NCBI GenBank assembly: GCA_903930435.1
Contig: CAIYYN010000029.1
Coordinates: forward strand, 124,001-188,000
DNA: 64,000 nt
Direction of reading: 5' to 3'
From: an uncultured Hyphomicrobiales bacterium
GTDB lineage: Bacteria > Pseudomonadota > Alphaproteobacteria > Rhizobiales > Ancalomicrobiaceae
The position numbers were made by a program, and so were the translations under genes. Positions 62,016 to 64,000 of the stretch are shown here, piece after piece; the stretch's first letter is position 1, and each line of letters begins with the position of its first letter. Under the pieces are notes generated by a model that made no database searches, was not told the origin of the DNA, and was given only the letters and a program-made list of their open reading frames with translations.

Positions 62016-63301
62016 TGGCAACCGACGTCATTCTGCCGCGCGTCGACATGGACATGACGACGGGTCGGGTATCGCACTGGTTCGTCAAGGCCGGTGAGCG
62101 CATCGAAAAGGGCGCGCCCCTGTTCGAGATCGAGACAGACAAGGCCGCGATGGAAATCGATGCGCCAGCCTCTGGCCGCGTGCAGATCATCGTCACTGTC
62201 GGAACACAGGTGCCGGTCGGCAGCACGGTCGGCTGGATTTTGGCCGATGGCGAAGGCGAGGTCACGGCCATCGCTTCGGACGCGCTGCCGGACGTGGCAG
62301 AAGACGGCGTACCGGGTTCCGTCGATGCTGTTGAGGCGCCCCTGCCTGCGTCTGACGCAGCCCCCGAAAGCGGCCAGATCCGGGCGACACCGCTCAGTCG
62401 CCGTCTCGCGGCGACGCATGGTCTGGACCTCGCCGATATCCCCGGAACCGGCCCGAATGGCCGCGTGCAGGCTGCCGATGTCGAGGTATTGATCGGGAAA
62501 TCGACTGCAAATCCAATGGATTCGGATAACATCTTGAACAGCGCATGGCTGCGTCAGGGGGCTGGTGCAAGCGCTGGTGATCCGATCATCCTTATTCACG
62601 GCTTCGGGTCCGACCTCGGGGGATGGCGACCATTCGTGCAGGGCGTCACGACGGATCGGGCGATTTACGCCGTCGATCTGCCGGGACATGGCGGTTCGTC
62701 TCTGGGGGCCTCAAGAACCGTTTCCGATATGGCGAACCGGGTCGTGGAGTCGCTTTTGGGCGCCGGAATCAAGGGCGGTCATCTCGTCGGGCATTCGCTT
62801 GGCGGGGCGGTGGCGACGATGGTGGCGGCTGATTCCCGGATCGCCGCGCGGTCACTGATGCTGATTGCGCCGGGCGGGCTTGGTCCCGACATCAACGCCG
62901 GATTCGTGAATGGTTTTGCAGCGGCAGAACACGAGGACAGCATAGCCGCCTGGATGCTTGAACTCGTCTTTGACGGCGCAATCATGACGCCTGCACTGAT
63001 CAAGGCGACAGTCAAGGCTCGTGCCGCCGCCGCCAGTCACGAGACATTGTCGGTGCTTGCCAGAAGCCTGTTCCCTGATGGCACGCAAGCCACCAATGTC
63101 TCGGATCTCTTGCGGAAACTGACCCTTCCAACGCGGGCCGTATTCGGGCGCCTTGACCGGATTGTGCCCGTCGCGCACGCGAGCCGACTGGGTGGTATGG
63201 TCGCAGTGCATGTGTTCGATGACGTCGGCCATCTTCCCCACTATGAGAAGCGGGACGAGGTCGCGACCCTGCTCCTGCAACACATTCGCTCTGCGGGCTA
63301 A
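62015..63301 (+). CDS. acoC: Dihydrolipoyl acyltransferase with alpha/beta-hydrolase fold (AcoC type)
   Basis: A 428-residue E2 of acetoin-dehydrogenase type. Residues 1-78 form the lipoyl domain, with the lipoylated lysine in [17 protein letters not shown] (Lys43). An Ala/Pro-rich linker leads to an E1/E3-binding domain at about 126-163 ([26 protein letters not shown]). The rest is an alpha/beta-hydrolase fold ([12 protein letters not shown] near 191, [12 protein letters not shown] near 253, acid in FGRLDRIVP, His in GHLPHYEK) in place of the normal acyltransferase core; this is the hallmark of AcoC. It moves the acyl group, typically acetyl, to CoA. E3 is not in the window. Confidence 0.94.
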   Translation: MATDVILPRVDMDMTTGRVSHWFVKAGERIEKGAPLFEIETDKAAMEIDAPASGRVQIIVTVGTQVPVGSTVGWILADGEGEVTAIASDALPDVAEDGVPGSVDAVEAPLPASDAAPESGQIRATPLSRRLAATHGLDLADIPGTGPNGRVQAADVEVLIGKSTANPMDSDNILNSAWLRQGAGASAGDPIILIHGFGSDLGGWRPFVQGVTTDRAIYAVDLPGHGGSSLGASRTVSDMANRVVESLLGAGIKGGHLVGHSLGGAVATMVAADSRIAARSLMLIAPGGLGPDINAGFVNGFAAAEHEDSIAAWMLELVFDGAIMTPALIKATVKARAAAASHETLSVLARSLFPDGTQATNVSDLLRKLTLPTRAVFGRLDRIVPVAHASRLGGMVAVHVFDDVGHLPHYEKRDEVATLLLQHIRSAG

Positions 63302-63512
63302 ATGCTGATATATTGATCATATGGATTTTGTTTGCTGCGGGGTGGTCATGTAGACCTTTGGTGTGCGCGCCATCGAAATGTTTGTGCAGACATCGAAATT
63401 CAGCAAGAGGCCGATTGGTTAGATGTCAGGTTCATGGTTAGAACCTCTGCGCTTCGTGGCTTCGTTGAACGTGAGTCCTGAAGCGTCTCGCCAAACTGAT
63501 GCAGGTCGCACC

Positions 63513-64000
63513 ATGTCCATCACCAACCAACTGAACGCGCTGCCAACACCGTCGCTTGTGCTCGATGAAGGCCGGATGCTGGCCAACATAGCGCGGTTGC
63601 GGGATCGGATGACAGCCCTGGGCGTTACGCTGCGCCCGCATCTGAAGACGGTGAAGTCGATCGACGCATCGCGGCGCGTGCTGGCAGGTGGAACTGGTCC
63701 GGCCACCGTATCGACGCTGCGCGAAGCAGAGGTGTTCTTTGAAGCAGGCGTGCGGGACATACTCTATGCCGTCGGCATAGCCCCGCAAAAACTGCGTCAA
63801 GTTGTCGCACTGAGGGCGGCTGGATGCGATTTGGCGGTGCTGCTTGATACACTTGAGCAGGCTGAAGCGGTGATCGCGGCGTCTCGCGATGCCGGATTTC
63901 CCATGCCGGCGCTGATCGAGATCGACTGCGATGGCCACAGAAGCGGCCTGAACCCGAATGACCCACAGCTGATCGCGATTGGCGCGTGTCTGGACCAGAT
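63513..64000 (+). CDS. D-threonine aldolase / DSD1-like PLP enzyme (partial)
   Basis: An open frame from ATG 63513 (MSITNQLNALPTPSLVLDEG) runs to the right edge with 162 codons and no stop. It begins the alanine-racemase-like barrel: TPSLVLDEGRMLANIARLRD and LRPHLKTVKS with the PLP lysine (Lys46 region), then GPATVSTLREAEVFFEAGV and EIDCDGHRSGL. These are features of D-threonine aldolase, D-serine dehydratase (DSD1) and related fold-type III enzymes. The product may cleave beta-hydroxy-D-amino acids. AGG lies 7 bases before ATG. It is 211 bases after acoC; membership in the same operon is uncertain. Confidence 0.85.
   Translation, partial: MSITNQLNALPTPSLVLDEGRMLANIARLRDRMTALGVTLRPHLKTVKSIDASRRVLAGGTGPATVSTLREAEVFFEAGVRDILYAVGIAPQKLRQVVALRAAGCDLAVLLDTLEQAEAVIAASRDAGFPMPALIEIDCDGHRSGLNPNDPQLIAIGACLDQ

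Noticed and set aside
1-64000. tRNA, rRNA or CRISPR loci
   Set aside because: No T-loop-like sequence in a cloverleaf context, no rRNA segment and no regularly spaced repeats were seen on reading through; a covariance search would be needed to exclude a tRNA completely.

Overview
The window is typical chromosomal DNA of an alphaproteobacterium, most likely in the Hyphomicrobiales (Rhizobiales). The evidence is gene content (YajC-SecD-SecF followed by Mth938-like and phytoene-synthase-like genes, a SigF/NrsF sigma/anti-sigma pair, a Tat-exported bicupin, a full phenylacetyl-CoA epoxidase set), an alphaproteobacterial LexA box (GTTC-N7-GTTC) before uvrA, and mosaic intergenic repeats of the kind common in rhizobia. 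The genus cannot be fixed from sequence alone. Coding density is high and most starts carry a clear GGAG-type ribosome binding site. No rRNA, tRNA, CRISPR array, phage or intact insertion sequence was seen.

Layout. 1-7 kb: end of an unidentified gene, a flavin aromatic hydroxylase with a DUF2783 partner, an HPP membrane protein plus its TetR regulator, an amino-acid ABC permease and binding protein without an ATPase, and the K+ transporter Kup. 7-11 kb: an orphan BrnA-like protein, an SDR dehydrogenase, small AT-rich genes, a coiled-coil protein, a patatin-like phospholipase and a lipoprotein. 11-15 kb: pstSCAB without phoU. 15-24.3 kb: GNAT, old yellow enzyme, MltB-type lytic transglycosylase, BioY, NrsF/sigma factor, a repeat-rich intergenic region, aspS and ssb. 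24.3-36 kb: SOS-controlled uvrA, a candidate small RNA with anti-Shine-Dalgarno loops, secreted and membrane proteins of unknown function, trmFO, homologues of complex I assembly factors next to secF-secD-yajC, and a DUF815 ATPase. 36-41 kb: LysR regulator divergent from an exported oxalate-decarboxylase-like bicupin, a HAD phosphatase and an M20 peptidase.

40.7-51.4 kb is the aerobic phenylacetate pathway: paaZ, paaJ, paaG, paaI, paaK and paaABCDE. PaaK makes phenylacetyl-CoA, PaaABCDE epoxidises it, PaaG isomerises it to the oxepin, PaaZ opens and oxidises the ring, PaaJ releases acetyl-CoA, and PaaI rescues dead-end thioesters. A higBA toxin-antitoxin pair sits inside the paaG-paaI-paaK run. 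No paaF, paaH or pathway regulator is in view.

52-53.2 kb holds a scar: the 3' end of a secreted hydrolase gene and its terminator occur twice, 830 bp apart, around an AT-rich insert.

53.2-63.3 kb is the most interesting part. A sorbitol-type phosphotransferase system (gutM, srlA, srlE, srlB) with its own HPr-EI fusion faces a gene for a DXP reductoisomerase-like (DRL) protein, followed by an acetoin-dehydrogenase-type complex (acoA, acoB, acoC). The set makes chemical sense as a route for 2-C-methyl-D-erythritol: uptake as the 4-phosphate (MEP), reversal of the reductoisomerase step to 1-deoxy-D-xylulose 5-phosphate (a methyl acyloin), then thiamine-dependent cleavage to acetyl-CoA and glyceraldehyde 3-phosphate. 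This is an inference from gene content. The window ends inside a D-threonine-aldolase-like gene.
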